Positions 63,995 to 64,000 of a stretch of DNA of 64,000 bases are shown here, piece by piece (the stretch's first letter is position 1; each line of letters begins with the position of its first letter). The translations under genes were made by a program, and so were the position numbers. The DNA lies in contig CAADRB010000024.1 in assembly GCA_900708905.1 (NCBI GenBank), positions 2,051,138-2,115,137 of the forward strand, read 5' to 3'. The notes beneath the pieces are model-generated. The model worked only from the letters and a program-made list of their open reading frames with translations. It was not told where the DNA came from and ran no database searches. The stretch is from Hymenolepis diminuta (lineage: Eukaryota; Platyhelminthes; Cestoda; Cyclophyllidea; Hymenolepididae).

Positions 63995-64000
63995 TAATAA

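Noticed and set aside
1..64000. tRNA, rRNA, snRNA genes, CRISPR arrays or bacterial-type operons
   Set aside because: No cloverleaf B-box pattern, rRNA or snRNA core, or regular spaced repeats seen. The window is eukaryotic, so CRISPR is not expected; a tRNA scan by program would settle small RNA genes.

Overview
The window is animal nuclear DNA. It has spliced genes with GT-AG introns, very long introns, AT-rich non-coding sequence and decayed transposons. Composition, intron style and transposon types suit an invertebrate with an AT-rich genome. A flatworm such as a tapeworm is my best guess, but nothing in the sequence proves it.

One large gene dominates. On the minus strand, from 44160 down to 10079, lie eight coding exons of an ether-a-go-go (EAG, Kv10, KCNH family) voltage-gated potassium channel. 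Exons 1 (44082-44160) and 3 (28731-28862) were found by matching the EAG N-terminus and the second half of the PAS domain to unassigned sequence. Exon 8 (10079-10278) was found from the S6/C-linker. The eight exons join with compatible phases to 577 uninterrupted codons: PAS-cap, PAS domain, a long Pro/Ser-rich linker, S1-S6 with a GFG selectivity filter, and the start of the C-linker. The cyclic-nucleotide-binding homology domain and C-terminus are not in the left 10 kb, so the gene runs off that edge. A GC-richer, CCAAT-rich block at 44260-44540 is the likely promoter.

Intron 1 of the channel gene (14.8 kb) holds a dead mariner transposase (about 30700-31735, minus). Two copies of a roughly 400-base dispersed repeat lie in introns 5 and 1 (19310-19770 and 38725-39180). 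A second repeat family occurs at 4680-4935 and 43120-43310.

From about 44.6 to 61.9 kb I find no convincing host gene. This stretch contains a fragmentary Ty3/gypsy-type retrotransposon (51689-53335, plus) with its reverse-transcriptase core deleted.

At the right end, on the plus strand, are the first two exons of ISCU, the mitochondrial iron-sulfur cluster scaffold (62026-62527). Its last exon is missing, probably in or beyond the 683-base assembly gap (63312-63994). Between exon 2 and the gap is a promoter-like stretch with CRE, E-box and paired CCAAT motifs. The channel and ISCU show no functional link beyond being neighbours.
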